Part shown: piece by piece, positions 25,444-34,062 of the stretch
Layout: the number at the start of each line of letters is the position of its first letter
Numbering within the stretch: position 1 is the first letter of the stretch
Assembly (NCBI GenBank): GCA_021775495.1
Contig: JAJFHT010000025.1
Coordinates: 1 to 44,523, forward strand
Length of the DNA stretch: 44,523 bases
Reading direction: 5' to 3'
Source: Hyphomicrobiales bacterium
GTDB taxonomy: Bacteria > Pseudomonadota > Alphaproteobacteria > Rhizobiales > Rhizobiaceae
Notes under the pieces: generated by a model
Databases searched by the model: none
Seen by the model: only the letters and a program-made list of their open reading frames with translations
What the model was told of the DNA's origin: nothing
Made by a program: the position numbers and the translations under genes

Positions 25444-25500
25444 TTTTCCGAACAAACTTCTGAACGTTCGCGACACACCTACAAACCCGTTTGATTTTTT

Positions 25501-25530
25501 AAAAAACCCTGCCTGTTGGCGGGGTTTTTT
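25501..25530 (+). terminator. Rho-independent terminator
   Basis: The stem CCCTGCC (25507-25513) / GGCGGGG (25518-25524) has a TGTT loop. It is flanked by AAAAAA before and TTTTTT after, a textbook intrinsic terminator ending the small-gene unit at 25315-25443. The A-tract lets it work on the other strand too. Confidence 0.9.
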
Positions 25531-25580
25531 GCGTCTGAAATAGCGTTAAGCTCTGTGCAAACAGGGATCGTTGCCTTTTC

Positions 25581-26459
25581 GTGATTCGCTTTGTCGCTCT
25601 GCTCGTCTTGTTTGCAGTCACTTTGTCTTCGGCAGAGGCTGCGCGTTTGAAATTGGCGCCCTACAAAGACCGCCTCTTTGCCTATCCGCGCATCCTGGCG
25701 CGCTCGGAAGACAACCACTACCGGGTCGTCGATTACCAGGAACTGCGGGACATAAACGACCGGGATGCGATTCCCGAGCGCAAGGTCAAGCGCAAATATG
25801 TTTCCTCCAGGCCGCGATTATCCCGAAAGGAAATTGTGCTGCAAACGGCGGGTGGGCCGCTTCGTCACTATGCGGTTGGAAAACGCAAGCGTGCTCGTAT
25901 CATCACGCTGTACCTCCACGGGCAGGGCGGAAACCGGCGACAGGGCGTCAACGACAATTCGTTTGGCGGTAATTTCAACCGTATCCAGAACCTGATGGTT
26001 CGCGCCAAGGGGCTCTATCTGTCTCCGGATGTCGGCAGTTTCGACGCGGCAGGGACACGCCGGATTTCCGAGCTGATCCGCCACTACGCAAAACAATCCC
26101 CCGGAGCGCCGATTTTTGTCGCCTGTGGTTCTATGGGGGGAGCACTTTGCTGGGGCCTGGCAAGTCAGTCCGGCACATCATCGCTGATTTCAGGATATTT
26201 GCTTCTTGGCTCTTTTTGGGATGACGGGTTTCTGAAAAGTCCGGCTTTCGCAAGAAGCGTTCCGTTGTTTTTTGGCCATGGCAGCCGTGACAAGGTGTTC
26301 CCCATAGACAATCAACTGGCTTTCCTGGACCGGATCCGGCAGCGCTCTCCGGGCTATCCGGCTCTGTTCGTGCAGTTTGAAACAGGCGGTCACGGTACAC
26401 CCATTCGCATGACCGACTGGCGAGAAACACTCAATTGGATGTTGTCCCATCGTCGATAG
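25581..26459 (+). CDS. Secreted alpha/beta-hydrolase-fold protein
   Basis: This 292-residue protein begins with a Sec signal peptide (FVALLVLFAVTLSSAEAA, cleavage near residue 20). The rest is alpha/beta-hydrolase-like. LYLHGQGGNRRQG is the oxyanion-side loop. ACGSMGGAL holds the putative nucleophile serine, with Cys in place of the first glycine of GxSxG. LFFGHGSRDKVFPID provides the acid and FETGGHGTPIRM the histidine. A periplasmic esterase or peptidase-like hydrolase is likely; substrate unknown. The start is GTG at 25581; no ATG precedes the signal peptide. The basic stretch before the core (residues about 60-85) is distinctive. Confidence 0.8.
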   Translation: MIRFVALLVLFAVTLSSAEAARLKLAPYKDRLFAYPRILARSEDNHYRVVDYQELRDINDRDAIPERKVKRKYVSSRPRLSRKEIVLQTAGGPLRHYAVGKRKRARIITLYLHGQGGNRRQGVNDNSFGGNFNRIQNLMVRAKGLYLSPDVGSFDAAGTRRISELIRHYAKQSPGAPIFVACGSMGGALCWGLASQSGTSSLISGYLLLGSFWDDGFLKSPAFARSVPLFFGHGSRDKVFPIDNQLAFLDRIRQRSPGYPALFVQFETGGHGTPIRMTDWRETLNWMLSHRR

Positions 26460-26509
26460 GCCGTTGCGGATACCGGCACCGGATTTTTCATAGAAGGAAA
26501 AGACAAGTC

Positions 26510-26929
26510 ATGAGCAGTCACATCGACCCCACCCGGGAAAAATTCGGCGAATTCCGGGCGCTGGAAGACAATGGGCCGATTCACATGCTCAACCTTGTCA
26601 GGTTGCGGCCGCAGGCGGCTTATCCCGACGGACGGAACGCCAGCGGCCGTGAGGCCTATGCTGCCTATGGACGCGAGAGCGGTCCGATTTTTCGCAAGCA
26701 TGGCGGGCACATTGCCTGGAGCGGTGATTTCAAACTGATGCTGATCGGACCGGAGGAAGAGGCATGGGATCATTGTTTCATTGCCGAATATCCTTCGGCA
26801 TCGGCCTTTGTAAACATGGTCAAGGATCCGGCCTATCAAAAGGCGGTCATTCATCGTCAGGCCGCCGTACTGGATTCACGGCTGGTCAGGTTGTCACCAA
26901 AACAACCAGGCGAGGGATTTGGTGTATGA
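26510..26929 (+). CDS. DUF1330-domain protein
   Basis: This 139-residue protein belongs to the DUF1330 ferredoxin-like, dimeric alpha/beta-barrel group. It is recognised from PIHMLNLVRLR, GREAYAAYGRESGPIFRKHGG and IAEYPSASAFVNMVKDPAYQ. The family's function is unknown; structural relatives include heme- or small-molecule-binding monooxygenase-like folds. AAGGAAAAG precedes the ATG at 26510. It lies 50 nt after the secreted hydrolase and is convergent with the next gene. Confidence 0.88.
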   Translation: MSSHIDPTREKFGEFRALEDNGPIHMLNLVRLRPQAAYPDGRNASGREAYAAYGRESGPIFRKHGGHIAWSGDFKLMLIGPEEEAWDHCFIAEYPSASAFVNMVKDPAYQKAVIHRQAAVLDSRLVRLSPKQPGEGFGV

Positions 26930-26990
26930 GGTGGGATAGGCACGACACGCTTGAAATCATTCAGCTGTCTTGACGGCGCGCGGCTATCAA

Positions 26991-27620
26991 TCAGGGACGC
27001 AACGTGAAGTCGACAATGGTTTGTGGATTGATTTCGCCGTCATAGGAGGCATCTACCTCGTAGCGGGTCAGCAAGAACCGGCCTTCCTTGAACCTCCAGA
27101 GTCCGGTTGAAGACGCATCCCCGATCCCGCGCCACTTGGAGTGGCTGGTTATGCTGCGTGATTTTGGATCGTAAAAGGCGTTTGCCAGCATATCGCTGGC
27201 GATCATGCCTTGAACCTTCACGCTCTGAACCGAGGCTTCAAAGTCATCATTTTCATAGGAGATTTTCAAAGCCGGTTCGGCGAATTGAAGTGGTAGGATT
27301 TCGCCGTATTCATTGGCAAGCAGGAATACTTGGGTCTCATTATAGGCCCCGCGATCGCAGAGCATGACAAACAGGGTCACGACCTGTTCGGATCCGTCGC
27401 TCTCATACTCGTGTTTGAATCGAATTTCGTGCATTTCGGGAGGTTGGGATTCTATATGGCTGTCGGCTTCAGCAGTGTCGCATCTGCCTTCAAATACGGC
27501 CCGAAACCGGCCTTCCACCTCGTCCGTCAGTTCCGCTGTGTTCGCCGGCATTGTTCCGGTTACCATGAGCGCTGCCGCAAAGATTGTGGCGAGGCCAGCC
27601 GCGTTTCCTGGAAGATGCAA
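26991..27620 (-). CDS. Secreted hypothetical protein (DUF1176-like)
   Basis: This is an exported protein of about 209 residues. A hydrophobic signal core (GLATIFAAALMVTG) ends near TAELTDE. The mature domain has VTLFVMLCDRGAYNETQVFLL and LPLQFAEPALKISY, a pattern like DUF1176 periplasmic proteins, and ends in beta-rich sequence. No ATG fits. A TTG at 27618-27620, with CGGAG eight nt upstream, gives a normal signal peptide; a longer TTG start at 27710 would bury it. The function is unknown, and the family match is by eye only. Confidence 0.65.
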   Translation of the reverse strand: MHLPGNAAGLATIFAAALMVTGTMPANTAELTDEVEGRFRAVFEGRCDTAEADSHIESQPPEMHEIRFKHEYESDGSEQVVTLFVMLCDRGAYNETQVFLLANEYGEILPLQFAEPALKISYENDDFEASVQSVKVQGMIASDMLANAFYDPKSRSITSHSKWRGIGDASSTGLWRFKEGRFLLTRYEVDASYDGEINPQTIVDFTLRP

Positions 27621-27811
27621 AACTCGAACTCCGTTGTTTGGACTAACCGTTAGTGCCAATTCCCTGAACAGACGGCAATGATTGATCTCGGGCGCAATAC
27701 TGGAACACAAGCTGACGCAGCGTAAAGTTCATTCGTACCGAATTTGATTGAAAAATTTTAACCTCGTCAGCATAGAATTCTTGGGGAAAGACTACTGAAC
27801 GTTGGCAAGTT

Positions 27812-28723
27812 ATGGCGTCTCGGACTCAATATATCGAAGCAAAATCGCTGAAAAAACTGACCGAACTGCGTCCGGCCAGAACCATTCTGTGCATGATCCA
27901 GGATTGGGCGGTTATCGGTACGGCCATTGCGGCCAGCAAGTGGTTTGCCAATCCGGTTGTTTATGTTTTGGCGGTCATGGTGATCGCCGGTCGCATGCAT
28001 GGAATTGGCGTTCTTATCCATGAGTTTGCCCATTACCGGTTTGGTGCCGGTAAGAACCGCAGTGACTGGATCGGTGATGTGTTTCTGGCCTGGCCGGTCT
28101 TTGCCACCGTTGATGCCTATCGGCAAAATCATCTGGCTCATCACCGTCATACCAATACGGAAAATGATCCCGATTGGGTCATCAAGCTGCATGCGGACGA
28201 ATTCATATTCCCGCAAACGCGTTTGAAGGCGCTGTTCAATTTTCTGGGTTATCTGATCGGCATCAGCAGCTATCGTGACATCAAGTCGGTCCAGGCGCGG
28301 GTTGGCGGAGACCGGACCAACTCAAAAGGCTACGAACTGGCGCGCTTTGGCTTCTATATCTGTTTTGCCCTGTTTTTCGTCGCGACCGGATACTGGGTCG
28401 AGTTTCTGCTCTACTGGGCGGTGCCTTACGTGACGATCTTCTTCTTTTTTCTCTATGTGCGCAGCGTGGCCGAGCATTTTGGTGGCATGGATTACAGCCA
28501 TGAGCTGGGAAGTTCCCGCCATATTGATCCGCATTTTTGGGAACGCTGGTTCTTCTGCCCGCACAACATAAACCATCACCTGGATCACCATCTTTATCCA
28601 AGCGTGCCGTTCTACAATTTGCCGAAACTTCACCAGATTTTGCTTGAGAATCCGGTCTACCGGGAGAGGGCGCACATCACGCGGGGGTATTCAACGGGCC
28701 TGGCGCGTGAATGCCTGGCCTGA
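27812..28723 (+). CDS. Membrane fatty acid desaturase
   Basis: This di-iron acyl-lipid desaturase (303 residues) introduces a double bond into membrane fatty acyl chains, using oxygen and an electron donor. The three histidine boxes are present: HEFAH, HLAHHRHTN and NINHHLDHH. Hydrophobic pairs of helices lie around residues 30-60 and 180-220. The third box is followed by LYPSVPFYNLPKLH, typical of bacterial FA_desaturase proteins. The ribosome-binding site is weak. A hairpin follows the stop and is shared with nrdJ on the opposite strand. Carotenoid or other lipid hydroxylases share the boxes and cannot be excluded. Confidence 0.9.
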   Translation: MASRTQYIEAKSLKKLTELRPARTILCMIQDWAVIGTAIAASKWFANPVVYVLAVMVIAGRMHGIGVLIHEFAHYRFGAGKNRSDWIGDVFLAWPVFATVDAYRQNHLAHHRHTNTENDPDWVIKLHADEFIFPQTRLKALFNFLGYLIGISSYRDIKSVQARVGGDRTNSKGYELARFGFYICFALFFVATGYWVEFLLYWAVPYVTIFFFFLYVRSVAEHFGGMDYSHELGSSRHIDPHFWERWFFCPHNINHHLDHHLYPSVPFYNLPKLHQILLENPVYRERAHITRGYSTGLARECLA

Positions 28724-28750
28724 CGTGATCTGAACCTGTTTCGTGACGTC

Positions 28751-28786
28751 AAAAAAACAGCCCGGTGTCGAACCGGGCTGAGTTTT
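28751..28786. terminator. Bidirectional rho-independent terminator
   Basis: AGCCCGGT (28759-28766) and ACCGGGCT (28772-28779) form a perfect 8-bp stem with a 5-nt loop. The preceding A-run (28751-28757) gives seven U residues after the stem for minus-strand nrdJ transcripts. The TTTT on the right serves the desaturase less strongly. Confidence 0.92.
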
Positions 28787-28810
28787 GATGCAGCGACGCA
28801 GGAGGAGTCG

Positions 28811-31800
28811 TCAGCTGCACCCACTGGTCGAGCCACAGGTGTCACATTTTTCACAGGTGCCGTTGCGCACCATGGTGAAATTCTGACACTCCGGACACGA
28901 ATTACCGGTGTAACCCTGCATGATCGATTTGGCGCGGCGATCGGCTTCAAGTTTTTTGGTTTGAGAAGCCGATGTCGCGTCGTCACTTTCCAAAAATGCT
29001 TCGGCAACCGTTTCAGAGGCGGTATTTTCACGGGCCTTTTCCTCATAGTCCCGTTTGAAAGCCGTTGCTTCTTCCTGCAGTTCCACCACGGTCGGCTGGG
29101 CGGAAATGCTGGTGGCCAGGTTTGTGCCTACGGTTGCCGTGGGCACGACGGGCTTGGACTGCCCCGACCGCGAAGCCGAGCCGGCCGGTTCATCGCCCGA
29201 GACGACCTGCAGGGAATGACCGCGAGTCCACCCTTTCGAGATCGGACTGGTCTTGCCTTCGCTGATGCCGCGGCCAAGCGAGGTGTTGGAAAAATCGGAC
29301 GTATCGACATGGGCGAGATCATGCCGGCCCAGATAGGAAACGGCGAGTTCGCGGAACACATAGTCGAGAATTGACGTCGCATTCTTGATGGCGTCGTTGC
29401 CCTGAACCATTCCAGCCGGTTCGAAACGGGTGAAGGTGAAGGCTTCGACATATTCGTCAAGCGGAACGCCATATTGCAGTCCGAGCGAGATGGCGATGGC
29501 GAAATTGTTCATCATCGCTCGGAAGGCTGCGCCTTCCTTGTGCATGTCGATGAAAATTTCGCCGATGCGACCGTCATCATATTCACCTGTGCGCAGGTAG
29601 ACCTTGTGGCCGCCAACCGCAGCTTTCTGGGTATATCCCTTGCGGCGGCCGGGCAGTTTCTCGCGCTCGCGGACAACTTTCTCGATGACGCGTTCGACAA
29701 TTTTCTCGGTGACCTGTGCGGCGCGCGCCGCCGCGGGGGCCGATACCAGCTCTTCAACCGCATCCTCTTCGTCTTCATCACCCTCGATCAGAGACGCGTT
29801 CAGTGGCTGGCTGAGCTTGGAGCCATCGCGGTAAAGCGCGTTGGCTTTCAATCCCAGTTTCCAGGATAACATGTAGGCCGATTTGCAATCGTCGACTTCC
29901 GCATCGTTCGGCATGTTGATGGTTTTGGAAATGGCCCCTGAAATGAATGGCTGCGCTGCCGCCATCATGCGGATATGGCTGTCAACCGACAGGAAGCGTT
30001 TGCCGATCTTGCCGCAAGGATTGGCGCAATCAAACACCGGCAGATGTTCGTCCCTGATATGTGGCGCCCCTTCAAGGGTCATGGCACCGCAGATATGAAC
30101 ATTGGCAGCCTCGATATCCTTCTTGCTGAAACCAAGCGTCAACAGCATGTCAAAAGACAGATCATCAAGCTGTTCGGCTGAAATGTTCAGCGTCTGAGTG
30201 CAGAACTCCTCGCCAAGGGTCCATTTGTTGAAGGCGAACTTGATGTCGAACGCGCTTTTCAGGGCGACATTCAACGCCTCGATCTTTTCGTCAGTGAAGC
30301 CCTTTGCCTTCAAACTGCCTGGATTGACCGCCGGTGCCTGATTCAGATTTCCGTGTCCGACCGCATAGGCTTCAATCTCGCCGATCTGCGCTTCGGAATA
30401 CTCAAGCGTACGCAGCGCATCGGGGACGGCCCGATTGATGATCTTGAAGTAGCCGCCACCGGCCAGTTTCTTGAATTTGACCAGTGCGAAATCTGGTTCA
30501 ATACCAGTGGTATCGCAATCCATGACAAGGCCGATCGTGCCGGTCGGCGCAATCACCGTTGCCTGGGCATTGCGGTAGCCGTGTTTTTCACCGAGTTCCA
30601 GTGCCCGGTCCCATGCCTGCCTGGCGTGGGCGACAAGCCGCGCATCGGTGCAATCTTCCGCGATCAATGCGACCGGGTTGACGGCGATTTCCTCGTAACC
30701 CGCGGTCTCGCCGTGAGCGGCCCGGCGATGATTGCGGATAACCCGCAACATATTATCGCGATTGGGTTCATATCCCGGGAACGGGCCGAGTTCGGCGGCC
30801 ATTTCGGCTGAAGTGGCATAGGATACACCGGTCATGATCGCGGTGAGGGAACCGCAGATGGCGCGGCCCTCCTTGCTGTCATATGGAATGCCGGAGGTCA
30901 TCAGCAGGCCGCCAATATTGGCGAATCCGAGACCAAGGGTGCGATATTGGTAGGACAGGCGGGCAATTTCCTTCGAGGGAAACTGCGCCATCATGACCGA
31001 GACTTCCAGTACCATCGTCCAGAGCCGCACGGCATGCTCATAGTCGGCAATATTGACCTGCCGTGAGTCATGATCGAGGAACTGCAACAGGTTCAGTGAT
31101 GCCAGATTGCAGGCTGTATCATCCAGGAACATGTATTCGGAGCAGGGATTTGATGCCCGGATAGGACCTGACGCCGGACAGGTATGCCAGTCGTTCATAG
31201 TGGTATTGAAATGCAGTCCGGGATCGGCGGATGCCCAGGCGGCGTAACCGATCTTGTCCCATAATTCGCTGGCTTTAACGGTCCGGTGCACCTTGCCGTC
31301 GGTGCGGCGAATAAGATCCCAGTCACCGTCATTTTCCACCTGGCGCAGGAAATCGTCGCGCAGCGAGACCGAATTGTTCGAGTTCTGCCCCGAAACCGTC
31401 AGATAAGCTTCCGAATCCCAGTCCGTATCGTAGGTCTTGAACTGAATATCGGTATGTCCCTGACGAGCGAACTGGATGACGCGCTTGACGTAATTTTCCG
31501 GTACATGACTGCGTTTGGCTGCGCGTACTTCGCGTTTCAGCGCCGGATTTTTGGAAGGGTCGAAACAATCTCCGCCGGGGCCTTCGCAATTGACGCAGGC
31601 TTTCATGATTGCTGTCAGATGCTGTTTGACGATTTTCGATCCGGTGACGAGTGCCGCCACCTTCTGCTCCTCGTTCACCTTCCAGTCGATGTAGGTTTCG
31701 ATGTCGGGGTGATCGACGTCGACAACAACCATTTTGGCCGCGCGCCGGGTGGTGCCACCCGATTTGATCGCACCGGCCGCCCGGTCACCGATTTTCAAGA

Positions 31801-32569
31801 AGCTCATCAGTCCGGATGACTTGCCGCCGCCGGAAAGGGACTCTCCTTCGCCGCGCAAATGGCTGAAATTCGATCCTGTGCCGGAACCATATTTGAACAG
31901 GCGCGCTTCGCGCACCCACAAATCCATGATGCCGCCTTCATTGACCAGATCGTCGCCGACGGACTGGATGAAACAGGCGTGAGGCTGAGGATGTTCGTAA
32001 GATGATTTCGAGCGTGTTAGCTTACCGTTTTCGGGGTCGACATAATAATGCCCCTGTCCCGGGCCATCGATCCCGTAAGCCCAATGCAAGCCCGTGTTGA
32101 ACCATTGCGGCGAATTGGGCGCCACGCGCTGGGTGGCCAGCATATAAGCCAATTCATCCCGGAATGCGCCAGCGTCTTCTTCAGTATCGAAATAGCCGCC
32201 TTTCCAACCCCAATAGGTCCAGGTGCCGGCCAGCCTGTCGAAAACCTGCCGGGCATCGATTTCCGAGCCCGACCGTTCATCCGCCGGCAACTGTTTCAGC
32301 GCTTCGTCGTCCGCCTTCGAACGCCAAAGGAAGGATGGTATGGCATTTTCCTCGATTTTCTTCAGCCGGGCCGGCACGCCCGCCTTGCGAAAATATTTCT
32401 GCGCAAGAATATCGGCAGCAACCTGACTGAACTGCGCCGGCACATTGATGTTCTCAAGACGGAACACAACCGAGCCGTCCGGATTGCGGATCTCACTGGT
32501 CGCCTTGCGGAATTCGATATCCGCATAGGGTGACTGCCCCGGCTTTGTAAAACGACGTTCAATGCGCAT
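28811..32569 (-). CDS. nrdJ: Adenosylcobalamin-dependent ribonucleotide reductase (class II)
   Basis: This 1252-residue enzyme reduces ribonucleotides to deoxyribonucleotides using vitamin B12 as the radical source, without oxygen dependence. Visible landmarks are [20 protein letters not shown] (active-site cysteine loop), [19 protein letters not shown] and [17 protein letters not shown]-terminal TSCPD/zinc-ribbon region ends with several CxxC pairs, whose cysteines re-reduce the active site. Length fits the long rhizobial NrdJ type. AAGGACC precedes the ATG at 32569. NrdR-like boxes upstream suggest repression by NrdR. I saw no B12 riboswitch. No class I or III reductase genes are in view. 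Confidence 0.97.
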   Translation of the reverse strand: MRIERRFTKPGQSPYADIEFRKATSEIRNPDGSVVFRLENINVPAQFSQVAADILAQKYFRKAGVPARLKKIEENAIPSFLWRSKADDEALKQLPADERSGSEIDARQVFDRLAGTWTYWGWKGGYFDTEEDAGAFRDELAYMLATQRVAPNSPQWFNTGLHWAYGIDGPGQGHYYVDPENGKLTRSKSSYEHPQPHACFIQSVGDDLVNEGGIMDLWVREARLFKYGSGTGSNFSHLRGEGESLSGGGKSSGLMSFLKIGDRAAGAIKSGGTTRRAAKMVVVDVDHPDIETYIDWKVNEEQKVAALVTGSKIVKQHLTAIMKACVNCEGPGGDCFDPSKNPALKREVRAAKRSHVPENYVKRVIQFARQGHTDIQFKTYDTDWDSEAYLTVSGQNSNNSVSLRDDFLRQVENDGDWDLIRRTDGKVHRTVKASELWDKIGYAAWASADPGLHFNTTMNDWHTCPASGPIRASNPCSEYMFLDDTACNLASLNLLQFLDHDSRQVNIADYEHAVRLWTMVLEVSVMMAQFPSKEIARLSYQYRTLGLGFANIGGLLMTSGIPYDSKEGRAICGSLTAIMTGVSYATSAEMAAELGPFPGYEPNRDNMLRVIRNHRRAAHGETAGYEEIAVNPVALIAEDCTDARLVAHARQAWDRALELGEKHGYRNAQATVIAPTGTIGLVMDCDTTGIEPDFALVKFKKLAGGGYFKIINRAVPDALRTLEYSEAQIGEIEAYAVGHGNLNQAPAVNPGSLKAKGFTDEKIEALNVALKSAFDIKFAFNKWTLGEEFCTQTLNISAEQLDDLSFDMLLTLGFSKKDIEAANVHICGAMTLEGAPHIRDEHLPVFDCANPCGKIGKRFLSVDSHIRMMAAAQPFISGAISKTINMPNDAEVDDCKSAYMLSWKLGLKANALYRDGSKLSQPLNASLIEGDEDEEDAVEELVSAPAAARAAQVTEKIVERVIEKVVREREKLPGRRKGYTQKAAVGGHKVYLRTGEYDDGRIGEIFIDMHKEGAAFRAMMNNFAIAISLGLQYGVPLDEYVEAFTFTRFEPAGMVQGNDAIKNATSILDYVFRELAVSYLGRHDLAHVDTSDFSNTSLGRGISEGKTSPISKGWTRGHSLQVVSGDEPAGSASRSGQSKPVVPTATVGTNLATSISAQPTVVELQEEATAFKRDYEEKARENTASETVAEAFLESDDATSASQTKKLEADRRAKSIMQGYTGNSCPECQNFTMVRNGTCEKCDTCGSTSGCS

Positions 32570-32585
32570 TTTCGGTCCTTCTATA

Positions 32586-32601
32586 GATCAATATATAGTG
32601 C
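32586..32601. promoter_or_regulatory. NrdR-type box immediately upstream of nrdJ
   Basis: The 16-bp element from 32586 has the core CAATATATAGTG, matching the NrdR consensus (acaCwAtATaTwGtgt) at every strong central position. It lies only 17 nt before the nrdJ ATG and would overlap the promoter or transcript start. NrdR is the ATP/dATP-sensing repressor of ribonucleotide reductase genes. Confidence 0.7.
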
Positions 32602-32804
32602 CTTAGATTGAAAGCTCCCGCAATTTCTCAACCCAAGGCACAAGTCCGCCACTACCTGCTTCCAAAAGAAAGCAGGCTCTCCATTTAACCAACACCCACC
32701 AATTGGACTGACCGCCGCAAAACTGACGGAGACAGCCTACTATCGGCGAGCCCTGGAGGCCCATATATGACGCCTGTTTGTGATTCTTCCCCAGAAGGGA
32801 GTGA

Positions 32805-32851
32805 ACACATTATCTGGCCCCAATCGAACATGCAAACACTAAATATAGTGT
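32805..32851. promoter_or_regulatory. Tandem NrdR-like boxes
   Basis: ACACTAAATATAGTGT (32836-32851) is a near-perfect palindrome and fits the NrdR consensus. A degenerate partner, ACACATTATCTGGCCC (32805-32820), begins exactly 31 bp away, the usual three-turn spacing of paired NrdR boxes. A minus-strand promoter here would give nrdJ a leader of roughly 250 nt. Confidence 0.65.
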
Positions 32852-32979
32852 TAACCGATGATTTACACCAGACTGAACCGCGCCCCCCGTCGCATCATTT
32901 GGCAGAATTTTCCCAGCATTCAACCGGCTCGCCGAAACCTTATCGGCAGAGATGATCAACCCTCGACAAAACTGGAAAA

Positions 32980-33005
32980 AACCGGTCTCAAAACTTGTTC
33001 CGGTT
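32980..33005 (-). terminator. Candidate minus-strand terminator/attenuator upstream of nrdJ
   Basis: On the minus strand AACCGG and CCGGTT (plus coordinates 33000-33005 and 32980-32985) pair around a 14-nt loop and run into a U-tract (plus A-run 32976-32981). The large loop makes it weak. It would matter only for transcripts starting beyond 33005. Confidence 0.3.
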
Positions 33006-33084
33006 ACGCCACCAACGCGAACGTGGCCCTATAAAAAGCGACTCGTATTCTGCCGTCAAGGGGCGGTTTGCGAATGAATTGTGA

Positions 33085-33100
33085 CCACTAGATATTGTGT
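33085..33100. promoter_or_regulatory. Distal NrdR-like box
   Basis: CCACTAGATATTGTGT matches the NrdR consensus at all but about three positions. It lies 249 bp from the central box and 200 nt from the cyclase gene start. It might serve either gene or be a chance AT-rich match. Confidence 0.45.
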
Positions 33101-33300
33101 GTCATGATTGTGGATACCGGGGAGAAACAAAAGCCTGCTATTGCACGGTTTGCAAAGCGTGAATGACCGTTTTGGTTGCCGACGCTCGTGAAAAGATTCT
33201 TTCTGCGATCGCTAAAATTGTCGAGCCCGGAAAAAGAGTCTGAACACAAGTTGCGCCTAAAACCGGATCGACAGGCAATACGATACCGGAGGGAGGCCCC

Positions 33301-34047
33301 ATGCAACTCGCGGTGGACTGGAAGATCGTGGCACGGCGAAGCGTGTCCTACCTTGCCATGGTTCTGGCGCTCGCTGAACTCCTCGTCGGACTCTATTATG
33401 CGTCACAGGGAGCCGGACGGGTCTATTCAGGAATGATCCAAACCGCAGTTGTCACGCTGATCGTCGGGACACCCTTTGTGGTGCACATGATGGCTCAGAA
33501 CGAGCGCCTGACGATGTTGATGCAGCGGTTGAAAAAAATCAGTTCGACCGACGACATGACAGGCCTGCTGAACAGAAAACAGTTTCTGAAAGAGGTAACC
33601 GGCAGGTTGGCGACAAAGCAGTTGGGCAAGAGCGCGGGTGCATTTCTGTTTCTGGATGCCGATCACTTCAAAACGCTCAACGACACCTACGGTCACGCAC
33701 TCGGAGATCGCATTATCGCCTTTCTGGGCGACCGAATCAGATCCTCGGTGCGGTCCGAAGATCTCGCCGGGCGGCTTGGCGGTGAGGAATTCGGCGTGTT
33801 TCTCAGCGCTGTCGATTCCGAGCGCGCCAGGGTCATAGCCGATCGGTTACGGCTGAAGGTCCAGGCTGCCGGATTGGAACTGGGGATTGAAGGATTGCGC
33901 TTGTCCGTTTCGGTCGGCATTGCCGTCCACCGCCCCGGAATCACATTGCAACAACTGATGTCAGAGGCTGACCAGTGTCTGTACGCGGCCAAGGATGCCG
34001 GGCGTAACAGGGTGATCGTCAGCGATGCTTTGCAAGCCGTGGCCTGA
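33301..34047 (+). CDS. Membrane-bound GGDEF diguanylate cyclase
   Basis: This 248-residue enzyme makes the second messenger cyclic di-GMP from two GTP. Two N-terminal membrane helices (about 14-34 and 45-63) lead by a short linker (MQRLKKISSTDDMTGLLNR) into the GGDEF domain. The active-site motif GGEEF is intact (160-164). An RSED inhibitory I-site (151-154) sits five residues upstream, so product feedback is expected. The metal-binding Asp is in FLDADHFKTLND. There is no clear sensor domain apart from the short membrane part. GGAGGGAGG precedes the ATG. Confidence 0.93.
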   Translation: MQLAVDWKIVARRSVSYLAMVLALAELLVGLYYASQGAGRVYSGMIQTAVVTLIVGTPFVVHMMAQNERLTMLMQRLKKISSTDDMTGLLNRKQFLKEVTGRLATKQLGKSAGAFLFLDADHFKTLNDTYGHALGDRIIAFLGDRIRSSVRSEDLAGRLGGEEFGVFLSAVDSERARVIADRLRLKVQAAGLELGIEGLRLSVSVGIAVHRPGITLQQLMSEADQCLYAAKDAGRNRVIVSDALQAVA

Positions 34048-34062
34048 CGGGCTCCGACGAAT

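Larger units (their letters stand above)
32602..33300. other. Long nrdJ / diguanylate cyclase intergenic region
   Basis: I see no convincing gene here. A 62-codon frame at 32767-32955 has neither a ribosome-binding site nor protein-like composition. The region holds NrdR-like boxes (32805-32851, 33085-33100), a 7-bp hairpin CCTGCTT/AAGCAGG (32655-32676) and a minus-strand hairpin with a U-tract (32980-33005). Its right end holds the GGAGGGAGG ribosome-binding site of the cyclase gene at 33301. At about 700 nt it is the longest non-coding stretch in the window. Confidence 0.6.

Noticed and set aside
32767..32955. 62-codon open frame in the nrdJ upstream region
   Set aside because: It has no ribosome-binding site, low-complexity His/Pro/Ser-rich composition, and covers the NrdR-like boxes.
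32570..33300. Cobalamin riboswitch upstream of the B12-dependent reductase
   Set aside because: I looked for the B12-box and the surrounding conserved helices on the minus strand and found neither. The CCTGCTT hairpin is too simple.
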